Assembly (NCBI GenBank): GCA_025055765.1
Contig: JANWWS010000012.1
Coordinates: forward strand, 1-64,000
DNA length: 64,000 bases
Reading direction: 5' to 3'
DNA from: Leptospiraceae bacterium
GTDB taxonomy: Bacteria; Spirochaetota; Leptospiria; Turneriellales; Turneriellaceae
The translations under genes were made by a program, and so were the position numbers. Below, piece after piece: positions 51,904 through 60,654 of this stretch. The notes beneath the pieces were generated by a model, which saw only the letters and a list, made by a program, of their open reading frames with translations, was not told where the DNA came from and did no database searches. Position 1 is the stretch's first letter, and each line of letters starts with the position of its first letter.

Positions 51904-53631
51904 TTAATCTATAGCTCGACGGAATAGCCGGAAGACATCTTCGCGCCCAAGAAAAACCATGGTGGGTCTGCCGTGAGGGCAACGGGCAGGGGTCTTGCAG
52001 GCAAATAAACGCCAGAGTAGCTCCTCCGCTTCCTGATGAGAGAGGCTCTCCCCCTTGCGTATCGCACTGCGACAAGCGAGATTCTTAGCTAGTTGTTCAA
52101 ACAAGCTTGTAGAACTAAGGGGTGCCTCTTTTTCGAGGATCCTCAAAGCCAACTGAAGCGCCTCTGCCTCCTCCCCCGGACCTACATAAATGGGAACGGC
52201 CCTTAGGCAATAACCAGCTACGCCCAGGAATTCCACAACAAATCCCAACGCCTCTAGGTCTTTTAGATTCTGCTCAAGTAAAAGGTTCTCGGCAGGGCTC
52301 AAGATGAGCTCAATAGGGGTTGCTAACTCTTGACTTGCGGGTTTGGGGGCAGCTAATTTTTCTAAGAAGTCCTCGTAAAAAATACGCTCCTGGGCGGTAT
52401 GCTGGTCTATAAGGAGAATCCCTTCCTCACCAGAACATAAAAGGAAAGTGTCAAAAAGCTGAGCATGGATTTTTTGGGGCACAATGAGCTTTTTTGTGAC
52501 AAGTGGCTTTTCATCGGGGGATTCCTCCTCGTTAAGCGGTGGTTCTTCTAGGGTAAACTGAGGCAAAAAATCAAAAGTTTGAGACGCACCTACGTAAAAG
52601 GAGAGATTTTCCTTAGGGGTTAGCTGTTTTAGCTCATAGGGACCTCTTTGCTCGACCACCTCTTTAAGCGCATCTGCTAGAAACTGCAGCATGGCCTCTT
52701 CGTTTCGAAAGCGCACTTCTTTTTTTTGGGGATGTACGTTAAAATCAACCTCTCCTTCCTCGGCAGAGAGAAAAAGTATGCAAAAAGGGAATCTCCCCGA
52801 CGGCAATAGTTCTCCGTATATTTGCCTGAGCAAAGGTAATAGCCGCCGGTAGCGAATGGGTCTTTTTTTCACAAAAAAACGAATATCTGCCGGGCTATTG
52901 CGGTAAAAATGGTACTGGGAAATATAGCCCTCCACCTCGTAGCCATCTTTTTTGTGGTAAACAGGCTGGATCTTTTCTTCGATACTCGCCCCATAAAGAG
53001 CTCTAAGCCTCTCGGTAAGGCTTGCAGCGGGAGGCAAAAAGAGGCTTTGCTCTTTATCCAGGTAAAGTTCGAAATGCACATTGGGGTGGGCTAAACTGAG
53101 GTTAATGACCGTATCTAAGATATCGCGTTTTAAAAAACGTTCTTTTTTTAAGAATTGGCGGCGAACAGGGAGTTTGGCAAAAAGACCCTCCACAACAACC
53201 CTTGTCCCACAGGGTAATGAGGATGGTTTTATAGATGATATTTCCTCTTGCTCGGCTTCAATAAACCATGCTCTGTTCTCCTCTCTATGGCGGCTCTCTA
53301 TAGTAATTTTGGCCACAGATCGTATCGCCGCAAGTGCCTCCCCACGAAAGCCAAACGAAGGCAGACATAGCATATCCGAAAAGCTCGTAAGCTTACTTGT
53401 AGCAAAACTCTCAAGGGCTAGAGGCAAATCCTCCTTTAAAATCCCTTCTCCATTATCCCGTACCTGAATTGACTTTAACCCAGCCTCATCGCAAAAAATC
53501 TCAATTTTGCTGGCCCCAGCGTCGAGACTATTTTCCACCAACTCTTTGACAACCTCCGCCGGACCTTCAATGACTTCTCCCGCGGCAATTTGGCTTATTA
53601 AAAGAGGGGAAAGTTTGTGGATTTTGCCCAC
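51904..53631 (-). CDS. mutL: DNA mismatch repair protein MutL
   Basis: A 575-residue MutL. The GHKL ATPase domain shows IAAGEVIEGPAEVVKELVEN, SLDAGASKI, VRDNGEGI and FGFRGEALAAI. The C-terminal domain keeps the nicking-endonuclease motif in the form DQHTAQERIFYE (consensus DQHA-x2-E-x4-E, with Thr for Ala), plus ACRSAIRKGESL and CPHGRP. It should therefore cut the strand during repair, as in most bacteria without MutH. No mutS is adjacent. It ends five bases from the tRNA-Leu on the other strand. Confidence 0.95.
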   Translation of the reverse strand: MGKIHKLSPLLISQIAAGEVIEGPAEVVKELVENSLDAGASKIEIFCDEAGLKSIQVRDNGEGILKEDLPLALESFATSKLTSFSDMLCLPSFGFRGEALAAIRSVAKITIESRHREENRAWFIEAEQEEISSIKPSSLPCGTRVVVEGLFAKLPVRRQFLKKERFLKRDILDTVINLSLAHPNVHFELYLDKEQSLFLPPAASLTERLRALYGASIEEKIQPVYHKKDGYEVEGYISQYHFYRNSPADIRFFVKKRPIRYRRLLPLLRQIYGELLPSGRFPFCILFLSAEEGEVDFNVHPQKKEVRFRNEEAMLQFLADALKEVVEQRGPYELKQLTPKENLSFYVGASQTFDFLPQFTLEEPPLNEEESPDEKPLVTKKLIVPQKIHAQLFDTFLLCSGEEGILLIDQHTAQERIFYEDFLEKLAAPKPASQELATPIELILSPAENLLLEQNLKDLEALGFVVEFLGVAGYCLRAVPIYVGPGEEAEALQLALRILEKEAPLSSTSLFEQLAKNLACRSAIRKGESLSHQEAEELLWRLFACKTPARCPHGRPTMVFLGREDVFRLFRRAID

Positions 53632-53668
53632 CGATGGCCAATTTTTTCTTTGGCCATCCTAGGCAACT

Positions 53669-54025
53669 TCATTTTTTTTGTTGGCGGGCTTTTTGTTGTT
53701 GAATCATGTTATATACTTTTTCAATAGACACACGCATAAAATTCTCTACATATTGGAAACCTTTCTTGTCCATGGGATAAAAATGATCGAGGTTTTTGGA
53801 GTCTTGGTAGCGCCGGTACGCATCATTGACCTGCTTCATAAAATCTTCCGGAGTCATGTTGATAGCTTGTATTTTGTCCTCCAGCTCACGGTAAAGTCTC
53901 TCAAATCCGAGCACATGTTCTACCGAAAAAACACGGAAAAAGGTGTTGAGATAGGCCTCCGAAACGGGACGTCCATTGTTAATTTTGAGAGGTGTTTTCG
54001 GATCTATATGGATTTCCTTCGCCAT
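53669..54025 (-). CDS. Conserved-looking hypothetical protein, helical
   Basis: A 118-residue soluble protein starting MAKEIHIDPKTPLK. It is mainly helical, with aromatic-rich helices (AYLNTFFRVFSVEHVLGFERL, FMRVSIEKVYNMIQQQ) and a basic Gln/Lys tail. No known domain is recognised. The frame continues upstream to a TTG at 54091, but those codons lack family-like character and overlap the divergent lipoprotein start; ATG 54025 or 54037 is more likely. It lies 37 bases upstream of mutL on the same strand and may be co-transcribed. Confidence 0.6.
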   Translation of the reverse strand: MAKEIHIDPKTPLKINNGRPVSEAYLNTFFRVFSVEHVLGFERLYRELEDKIQAINMTPEDFMKQVNDAYRRYQDSKNLDHFYPMDKKGFQYVENFMRVSIEKVYNMIQQQKARQQKK

Positions 54026-54412
54026 AGCTTTCTTCATATATTTCGACGAATACCTTATGGTCTTGCAATCATTTTTTTTCTTGCTTGCCAAAGTATCGAT
54101 CGCCGCGACCTAGTCAACCCATTACCCGAAAAGCGACGCAGCTACGAAGAAATTGAAATAAGTTACGATATCCCCCAAGAAAAGCATGTGCTCTTAAGTG
54201 AAGTAATCCTTTCCTACAATACAGGATACGAGCGGGAGAGGATTTTTCAAAAATTAAAGAAAATGGCAGCCGAAAGCGGGGCAGATGGTATTTATATTTT
54301 ACCTTTGCGCCAAAAAACACATGATATGCTGATTTACGGGGGTATGCCGAATTACCGTTTGCGAGAGGAGCGCTATGAATTAAAGGCCTTCTTTTACCGA
54401 CTCATTCCTTAA
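54008..54412 (+). CDS. Small lipoprotein, possibly RcsF/DUF4156-related
   Basis: A 134-residue protein beginning MDFLRHSFLHIFRR, then a hydrophobic stretch ending in FFLAC, a good lipobox (about Cys27). The mature part has EEIEISYDIPQEKHVLLSE, VILSYNTGYERER and a helix KKMAAESGADGIYILPL, similar to the AxxxGAxxI signature of the DUF4156/RcsF superfamily. The longer frame back to 53678 is antisense to the neighbouring gene and not credible. It overlaps the start of that divergent gene by 18 bases and shares TTAA stop bases with purM. Confidence 0.55.
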   Translation: MDFLRHSFLHIFRRIPYGLAIIFFLACQSIDRRDLVNPLPEKRRSYEEIEISYDIPQEKHVLLSEVILSYNTGYERERIFQKLKKMAAESGADGIYILPLRQKTHDMLIYGGMPNYRLREERYELKAFFYRLIP

Positions 54413-55452
54413 AAATCAATGCCCTTAATGAGCACTCGGCTTTCCCCAAGGGACTTATTTTCCTCTAAAATGCCAATGACATCTGCCCTTTGTTCGTAGC
54501 GCCTTACCAGAGACAAAATCTCAGGCGAACCCACGAGGATCATCCCCACCCCCATATTAAAAACAGAAAACATCTCTTTAGGTGATGATACATATTTTTC
54601 TATAAAATGAAATATATCTGTAGTAAAGAGGTAAGGCTCTGTTATGCGGGCCTCGAATCCTCTTGGTAAAATGCGGGGTATGTTTTCATAAAAGCCACCC
54701 CCGGTTATGTGGGCTATAGCCTTTACGGGGCAGTCTTGTAGAAGCTGGGGTATAAAATTATAAATGCGGGTGGGATATAAGAGTTTTTCAATAAATCCCT
54801 CATCCTGGCTCAGCTTTTGCCAAAGCTCGCTATTTGTACTTGCTATATGATTCAAAATTTTTCTCACAAGAGAGAAGCCATTGCTATGAAGCCCCGAAGA
54901 AGGAAGGCCAATTAAGACATCATGCGCTTTTATTTCCTCAAGTTTCGGCAACAAATGAGAGGACTCCACAAAGCCTACGCAAAAGCCGGCTAAATCATAC
55001 TCATCATCTTCCATAACTCCGGGATGCTCTGCCGTTTCACCGCCTAAAAGAGCCATCGGTACAAGCTCACAGGCCTTGGCAATACTCTTTAGTACGCTTT
55101 CGTACCAACATTGGGAAAGTTTTCCGCAAGCAATGTAGTCTAAAAAAAAAGCAGGGGTAGCCCCCGCGCAGTAGAGATCATTCACACACATCGCCACTAA
55201 GTCGAAGCCGACTGTAGAGTGCCTCTGAAAGCGACGAATAAGCTCAATTTTAGTACCCACACCATCGGTAGTGGCTACAATATGGGCGTTTCGCCATTTT
55301 TCCTTTGGCTCAAAGACACCAGAAAAGCCACCCAAAGAGCCAATTACTTTTCCGGCTGGGTTTTCACCGTGGGTTTTGCCTATACTTTCTCGTAGGTTTT
55401 GTAGGAGCCGGCGTGCCTTTTCGGTGTCCACACCGGCACTTTTGTAATCCAT
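54409..55452 (-). CDS. purM: Phosphoribosylformylglycinamidine cyclo-ligase (AIR synthetase)
   Basis: Fifth step of purine synthesis, ATP-dependent closure of FGAM to AIR. Motifs include YKSAGVDTEKARRLL, VATTDGVGTKIELI, DLVAMCVNDLYCAGATP, LLGGETAEHPGVM, GLPSSGLHSNGFSLVRKI and AHITGGGFYENIPRILP. Length of 347 residues is normal. It starts one base after the rlpA stop, so they are co-transcribed, an unusual pairing of purine and cell-wall genes. No other pur gene is nearby. Confidence 0.95.
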   Translation of the reverse strand: MDYKSAGVDTEKARRLLQNLRESIGKTHGENPAGKVIGSLGGFSGVFEPKEKWRNAHIVATTDGVGTKIELIRRFQRHSTVGFDLVAMCVNDLYCAGATPAFFLDYIACGKLSQCWYESVLKSIAKACELVPMALLGGETAEHPGVMEDDEYDLAGFCVGFVESSHLLPKLEEIKAHDVLIGLPSSGLHSNGFSLVRKILNHIASTNSELWQKLSQDEGFIEKLLYPTRIYNFIPQLLQDCPVKAIAHITGGGFYENIPRILPRGFEARITEPYLFTTDIFHFIEKYVSSPKEMFSVFNMGVGMILVGSPEILSLVRRYEQRADVIGILEENKSLGESRVLIKGIDF

Positions 55453-55453
55453 C

Positions 55454-56284
55454 TCAGGAGACTTTGCCCCGATACATCACATCTACGCCTTCTTGGCGTA
55501 GTTTTTGCAGGTACTCACGAGCCTTCTTACTGTCTTTAAAATCGCCAATAAAGACAAGATACCAGTTGTCTTTGTGGGCAAGGAAGCAGGGCTTTTGAAA
55601 CCGTGCTTTCATCTCTGCTCGATGTCTTTCGGCATTGGCACGCGTTTTGAAGGCTCCGATTTGAATGGTATACCCCTTTGGTCTAGCTCCATCCACAAAA
55701 ACAAAACGGGAATTCTTGCTTGAGGGTTTTTGGATCACCTCAGCTTCGTCGTAAAAATCCTCTTCATTAAAGAATTCTTCCTCCGTTTTTTCGGCACTAT
55801 ATTTCTCCACCTTACTTGCAGGCGGCAGAGCTTTCATAGCAAAGTTATCCTGCCCTTCTTGCACAAGCTCAATTTCCACGAGAGCCACTCCCTTTTCGAC
55901 AAAGCCCAATTCCTTGGCCGCTGCGTAGCTCACATCCACAATTCTGCCCTCTACATAGGGACCACGGTCGTTGATGGTCACGAGAACCCTTTTCCCGTTC
56001 TCTAGATTTTTTACGAGCACCAATGATCCCATAGGAAAATCCCGGTGGGCTGCCGTCATCTTGTACATATCAAATATCTCTCCGCTTGCCGTTGGCTTTC
56101 CGTGAAGTTCTTTCCCATACCACGAAGCATAGCCCCGCAAGGTTTTTTCTGTGGGGGGATTTGTTACTTCTTCTTGAGTTTTACTCTCTACCTTTTGCGT
56201 TTTGCGGTTTGCTGGCGTGGTACATCCGGCCAAAACCCATAGGGTTATAATACCAAGTAGCCTTTTTGCAAGTCCATTTTCCAT
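55454..56284 (-). CDS. rlpA: RlpA-like lytic transglycosylase lipoprotein with SPOR domain
   Basis: A 276-residue lipoprotein (lipobox VLAGC near residue 20). The double-psi beta-barrel domain shows GYASWYGKELHGKPTASGE, MTAAHRDFPMGSLVLV, NDRGPY and VDVSYAAAKELG, including the catalytic Asp. The C-terminal SPOR domain (YTIQIGAFKTRANAERHRAE) binds denuded glycan strands at the septum. It cleaves peptidoglycan during division. ATG 56284 is chosen because it opens the signal peptide; the frame extends to 56362. It is 94 bases from the divergent nhaA. Confidence 0.9.
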   Translation of the reverse strand: MENGLAKRLLGIITLWVLAGCTTPANRKTQKVESKTQEEVTNPPTEKTLRGYASWYGKELHGKPTASGEIFDMYKMTAAHRDFPMGSLVLVKNLENGKRVLVTINDRGPYVEGRIVDVSYAAAKELGFVEKGVALVEIELVQEGQDNFAMKALPPASKVEKYSAEKTEEEFFNEEDFYDEAEVIQKPSSKNSRFVFVDGARPKGYTIQIGAFKTRANAERHRAEMKARFQKPCFLAHKDNWYLVFIGDFKDSKKAREYLQKLRQEGVDVMYRGKVS

Positions 56285-56378
56285 AGCTTTATATTCGGCT
56301 AATTCTAAAATTTCATGAGCATAAAGAATTGACGGATTATTGGGGAAAAGCTGGCTCGCCAAGCAGTAGGAGGCTCAC

Positions 56379-57641
56379 TTGTTTGGATTAGCGAAAGGCA
56401 CAGCAGGGACCCAAAAGGGCAGACGCAGGATTAGGATTACCTTTACCACTTTGAGACAATTCTCGGCGTTTCTACTGGGGGGAACTGCTCTAGCTCTTCT
56501 TTGGTCTAACTTAAATCACGAGGCGTACCATCGTTTCGTGTACACGGTCCTAGAATCCATTCCCGGCATGGGGCATGGGGGTGGCCCTCTTGAAATAACC
56601 TTTCATTTTTTAGTAAATGACTTTTTCATGGCTCTCTTCTTCGGTATGGCCATGAAGGAAGTTTCGGAAAGTTTCTTGCCGGGGGGTGCTCTCTCGAGTT
56701 TTCGCAAGGCAGCTTTACCGGCTCTTGCCACGCTTGGGGGGGTTATTGGACCAGTAGTTTTGTTTTTTATCTTAAAAGCGATCTTCCCACCTATAATCGA
56801 TGGACAAGAGGTGGACATCACGAGGGCCTGGGCTGTCCCCACCGCTACCGATATCGCCTACTCCTGGCTATTTGCTTCCTTTGTATTTGGCGCAAAACAT
56901 CCCGCCGTGACTTTTCTCTTGGTGCTAGCAGTACTCGATGACCTTATTGGTATGGCCATTATTGCCTTTTTTTACAGCTCTAATGTCCATCCCGAATATC
57001 TGGGATTTGTTTTGCTTGCGATGCTTATCGCCGAGGGCATGCGGCGCAAAAGAGTTCGTAGTTTCTGGCCCTATGTAATTATAGCTGGACCCATTTCCTG
57101 GATAGGCTTACACTTTACTGGCGTACACGCTGCCCTAGCCCTCGTTCCCGTGGTCCCCTTTATGCCCCATGCCTCCCGTGACCTAGGTATGTTTGCTGAA
57201 ATGGAAGAAGGCCGCCATGATACCATGAATGAATTCGAACATTACTTTAAGCCTTTGGTGGATGTCGGCCTCTTAACTTTTGGTTTAGCAAACGCCGGAG
57301 TATACCTAAAACCCGAGGCCTTTCAAGCATCCCCAACTTGGATCATCTTTACCTCTCTTGTGGTCGGAAAGACCTTTGGGATTTATCTCTTTTCTCGATT
57401 AGGAATCTTTTTGGGATTAAGTTTACCTACACACATGAAATTATCGCAGCAGATTGTCCTAGGCTGTGTGGCAGGCATAGGCTTCACGGTTGCTCTCTTT
57501 GTAACGGATGTGGCTACTCGCGATATGCCCAACAAAGAAGTTGCCGACATGCTAAAACTCGGGGCCCTTATGTCGTTCTTGGCAGGGCCTATTGCGATTC
57601 ATCTTGGACGTCTCTTTAAAGTTGAGAAAATCCATAGCTAG
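56379..57641 (+). CDS. nhaA: Na+/H+ antiporter NhaA
   Basis: A 420-residue inner membrane antiporter with about 12 spans. Signatures: AVPTATDIAYSWLFASFV with the conserved Asp, VLAVLDDLIGMAIIAFFYSS with the Asp-Asp ion-binding pair, and ISWIGLHFTGVHAALALV. The N-terminal 20 residues are basic. The start is TTG at 56379 with AGGAGG five bases upstream. It exports sodium at alkaline pH. Its end overlaps the following lipoprotein frame by about 50 bases. Confidence 0.93.
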   Translation: MFGLAKGTAGTQKGRRRIRITFTTLRQFSAFLLGGTALALLWSNLNHEAYHRFVYTVLESIPGMGHGGGPLEITFHFLVNDFFMALFFGMAMKEVSESFLPGGALSSFRKAALPALATLGGVIGPVVLFFILKAIFPPIIDGQEVDITRAWAVPTATDIAYSWLFASFVFGAKHPAVTFLLVLAVLDDLIGMAIIAFFYSSNVHPEYLGFVLLAMLIAEGMRRKRVRSFWPYVIIAGPISWIGLHFTGVHAALALVPVVPFMPHASRDLGMFAEMEEGRHDTMNEFEHYFKPLVDVGLLTFGLANAGVYLKPEAFQASPTWIIFTSLVVGKTFGIYLFSRLGIFLGLSLPTHMKLSQQIVLGCVAGIGFTVALFVTDVATRDMPNKEVADMLKLGALMSFLAGPIAIHLGRLFKVEKIHS

Positions 57642-58107
57642 GGCTTGCGCCTTGGTTGTTTTTCTTGGCTGTGGTGTACCAAAACCACAGCCACTTTATC
57701 GGGCTAATCTTAGCAAATTAAGGCCAGAGCAACGCATACACGATGTCTACCCCGTGCGCATACAACGCTATGAAAGAGAACTCTACCAAGTGCAGCGTGA
57801 AGACGGCTTTTATGGGACACAGGCTGACTATAAGGGACAGCTGAGGCTTGAAATATACGAATTGCGGAAACCGGAGGGAATAGTTGAGTTTTGGCAAAAA
57901 CATCTTCCGGGCTATTTTAACGAGCATGTGGTGTATTTTCAAGAGGCAAAAAACGGGCATCTTCACCTCGAGGCTCGAGGGAAAAGAGGGGAAATCCTGC
58001 TTGCCTTTGGCCAATTTCCCTGGGTGCTTGTGGTTGAGGCCACCCAAGAACAACTTCTCGATGAACTCGTGAAAAATTTCCCTTATCTAAAAAAAGTCTC
58101 CCGATAA
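57592..58107 (+). CDS. Hypothetical lipoprotein, start uncertain
   Basis: A protein of up to 171 residues. A signal-like stretch ends in VVFLGC, a plausible lipobox, followed by GVPKPQPLYRANL. The mature part alternates strands and helices, for example VYPVRIQRYERELYQV, LRLEIYELRKPEGIVEFW and QFPWVLVVEATQEQLLDE; I do not recognise the family. All possible starts are TTG (57592, 57604, 57622), each inside the end of nhaA, so the exact N-terminus is open. It is 49 bases ahead of the OmpA-type gene. Confidence 0.6.
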   Translation: MRFILDVSLKLRKSIARACALVVFLGCGVPKPQPLYRANLSKLRPEQRIHDVYPVRIQRYERELYQVQREDGFYGTQADYKGQLRLEIYELRKPEGIVEFWQKHLPGYFNEHVVYFQEAKNGHLHLEARGKRGEILLAFGQFPWVLVVEATQEQLLDELVKNFPYLKKVSR

Positions 58108-58156
58108 CGGATCTTATTGACAGTATATGTCTTGTATCGAACGGGTATAAATTTTT

Positions 58157-60256
58157 ATGCCCAAATTATCACCATACCTATCAAAGCGTTTGTTATCTTT
58201 GTCTCTTATTTCTTGTCTTGTTTTCTCACTTACCGCCCAGCAATATGAGATGCCCCAGATCCCCGAGACTCCTGTGGAAAAGGCGCAAATAACCAATCTC
58301 GAAGCGATTAACACCGCTTATGTAGAGTACACCCCTTTTATTACACCCGATGAGCGCTTTTTATTTTTTGAGTCAAACCGGCCGGGAGGCGTGGGTCAAT
58401 CTGGTGATTTTGACATCTGGTATAGCTTAAACGAAGCGGCAGAGGGAGAGCCCCCTCGCTTTTTGCCACCCGTAAACCCGGGGGAGCCTCTCAACAGCGC
58501 CAGCTTTGATGGACTGCCCTCTCTTCGCCTCTTGCCCGACGGCACCTATGAGATCTACTTTACTTCTCTAGCAAGTGAAAAACGACCAGGACAGGCAGAA
58601 ACCAATATTTATTACTCTCGACAAAAAAAAGAGGGCGGATGGGAACCACCTCGAAGTGTAGATGAAATCAACACTGATTTTCATGATAGAATGCCCTCCA
58701 TTTCACCTGACGGGAATTATCTCTTTTTCTCCTCCAACCGTCCAGGAGGCTATGGTAAAGACGATATTTGGGTAAGCGAGTATGACCACGTGCAAAAAAA
58801 ATGGGGAAAACCCGTAAATTTAGGTCCTAATATCAACACCCCCGCCTCGGAAGTCTCTCCCTCTATCCATTCCGATGGGATTAGCTTTTATTTTTCGTCG
58901 GACCGTCAAGGGGGGGTAGGGGGCTATGATATTTATTTCTCCCAAGTCGTGCAAACCGCCTCAGGTAAAACCATGCGCCGCGCTCGCAATCTCGGCATAC
59001 CCTATAATTCCCCCTACGATGACGAATACCCTACCATTACCCGTCGCGGCCATGTCCTCTACTTTGCTTCCAACCGGGAAGGTGGGAAGGGGAATTTCGA
59101 TGTCTATCGGGCCATGGTACCAGATTTTGCGCGTCCTGAAGTGGTTATCACCTTAAAAGGCCGAGTTCATGAAATGGACACTCTCAAAGGAATAGAGGCC
59201 AATATTCGCGTCGACAGCATCGAGGGGCCACGAAACATTTCTACAGGACTTCCTGACGGTAACTATAGTCTTGATCTCATGAACCACCGCCAGTACAAGC
59301 TGACAATCTCTGCTCCTGGTTACGAAACCCTACAAACCGAAATCGACCTGCGGGACGAGCACATGCCCAAGACGATAGCTAGAAATTTTTCGTTAAAAAG
59401 AATCTTTATTATGCCTGATAGATTGACCTTAGCAATAAAATTCATAAATAGCAAGACTTTGCAGATTTTGCAACCTCAAGCAACCTACCGTATAGTACCC
59501 GATATGCTGCAAGAGGTCATTTTGCCCTTTTACGAAAATCTTGGTATTATCGAAATACCTCTTCAAGGTCGCTTTAAAGATGAGAGTGAACTGCAGAGCT
59601 ACTTATCTCGCAGCCGGCTCGAAGTAAAAAGCCGCTTAAATGGTTTTAAAGACCTCACAAAAGAATACACCTTCATTGACATTATCAACCCCGAAAAAAG
59701 ACCCTTTGAGAACCGCTACAACCTAGACATCCCGCTTGAGCCAATAGAAATAGCCAAAAAGGAAGAAGCCCCCCGTAAGGAGGGAAAAATCACTGTTGTG
59801 CTCGAAAAAAAGGGGGATATTGTGGGTACTGTTTACTTTGAACTCAACGTAGGTAACCGCCTTGAAGAAAAAGAAATGGCCAAATTTAAAAAGCTCGTCA
59901 ATGAGTTAAAACAAAGCCAGGTGCCCGGAATTATTCTTCATGGGCACACCGACAGCACTGGAACGCGCCGGCGTAATATCGTGCTCTCGCGCGAGCGCGC
60001 TATGTTTGTAAAAGAAAAATTAATTGAAGCAGGCTTCCCCAGAGAAAATATACAACCAAACTGGCATGCCAATGACAGGCCTGCTGTCGAGGAAAAAGAC
60101 GAGGCAAGCCGTGCCTTGAACCGCCGAGTTGAAATCCGCATCTCGCAAATACCTCTGACCAAACCTGTAACTGAGGCCACGGAGAAAAAAGAGGAGGGAC
60201 AGGAGACCACACAGAAAACAGAGGTCACAAACGAATCCCCATCCCCCACAAATTGA
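58157..60256 (+). CDS. PD40 repeat protein with C-terminal OmpA domain
   Basis: A 699-residue exported protein with signal ending near LTAQQ. Residues about 50-320 contain four or five WD40-like PD40 repeats with motifs such as FLFFESNRPGGVG, YLFFSSNRPGGYGKDDIW and FYFSSDRQGGVGGYDIY, expected to form a propeller like TolB. A carboxypeptidase-like beta domain follows (about 335-410). The C-terminus is OmpA-like: GIILHGHTDSTGTRRRN, LSRERAMFVK and NRRVEIRI, with Asp/Arg binding peptidoglycan. It anchors the envelope. The acyl-CoA thioesterase start overlaps its stop by one base (TGATG). Confidence 0.88.
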   Translation: MPKLSPYLSKRLLSLSLISCLVFSLTAQQYEMPQIPETPVEKAQITNLEAINTAYVEYTPFITPDERFLFFESNRPGGVGQSGDFDIWYSLNEAAEGEPPRFLPPVNPGEPLNSASFDGLPSLRLLPDGTYEIYFTSLASEKRPGQAETNIYYSRQKKEGGWEPPRSVDEINTDFHDRMPSISPDGNYLFFSSNRPGGYGKDDIWVSEYDHVQKKWGKPVNLGPNINTPASEVSPSIHSDGISFYFSSDRQGGVGGYDIYFSQVVQTASGKTMRRARNLGIPYNSPYDDEYPTITRRGHVLYFASNREGGKGNFDVYRAMVPDFARPEVVITLKGRVHEMDTLKGIEANIRVDSIEGPRNISTGLPDGNYSLDLMNHRQYKLTISAPGYETLQTEIDLRDEHMPKTIARNFSLKRIFIMPDRLTLAIKFINSKTLQILQPQATYRIVPDMLQEVILPFYENLGIIEIPLQGRFKDESELQSYLSRSRLEVKSRLNGFKDLTKEYTFIDIINPEKRPFENRYNLDIPLEPIEIAKKEEAPRKEGKITVVLEKKGDIVGTVYFELNVGNRLEEKEMAKFKKLVNELKQSQVPGIILHGHTDSTGTRRRNIVLSRERAMFVKEKLIEAGFPRENIQPNWHANDRPAVEEKDEASRALNRRVEIRISQIPLTKPVTEATEKKEEGQETTQKTEVTNESPSPTN

Positions 60257-60654
60257 TGTTTCCGGAAGAGCAGTACTCTCTTGTCTCCCAGCATATGGTC
60301 ATGCCGGAGCATCTCAACCCCAACCACCATATCTTTGGGGGGCAGCTTTTGGCCTGGCTGGATGTGGATGTGTATCTATACTGCAGTAATCGCCTTAGAC
60401 GTAAGAAAATGGTCACGGTTGCCATGAACCATGTTTATTTTAAAGCCCCTGCTTATTTAGGTGACATAATCCAAATCTATGCGAAAATTTTAGAATTAAG
60501 ACGCACCTCCGTACGAGCAGCAGGACAAGCTTTAGCCTACGATCCTGAAAAACAAACCCACCGAGAGATCATCACCTGTGAAATCACTTATGTAGCAGTA
60601 GACAAAGAAAACCGACCCGTACGTCTTGACTTCAATAAGAAAGCCGATAACTAA
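60256..60654 (+). CDS. Acyl-CoA thioesterase (YciA-like hotdog)
   Basis: A 132-residue hotdog thioesterase. QHMVMPEHLNPNHHIFGGQLLAWLD is the family start, in which NPNHHIFGGQLL carries the catalytic Asn/Asp region; VTVAMNHVYFKAPAYLGDI follows. It hydrolyses medium- or long-chain acyl-CoA. ATG 60256 overlaps the OmpA gene stop, indicating coupling. Its last 23 bases overlap the convergent TPR gene. Confidence 0.85.
   Translation: MFPEEQYSLVSQHMVMPEHLNPNHHIFGGQLLAWLDVDVYLYCSNRLRRKKMVTVAMNHVYFKAPAYLGDIIQIYAKILELRRTSVRAAGQALAYDPEKQTHREIITCEITYVAVDKENRPVRLDFNKKADN

Noticed and set aside
53678-54007. N-terminal extension of a 244-codon plus-strand frame
   Set aside because: It is antisense to the helical hypothetical gene at 53669-54025, and its translation is unlike a protein core; the lipoprotein signal begins at 54008.
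58117-58150. TTGACA followed by TATAAAT before the PD40-OmpA gene
   Set aside because: The spacing between the two is 23 bases, too long for a sigma-70 promoter.
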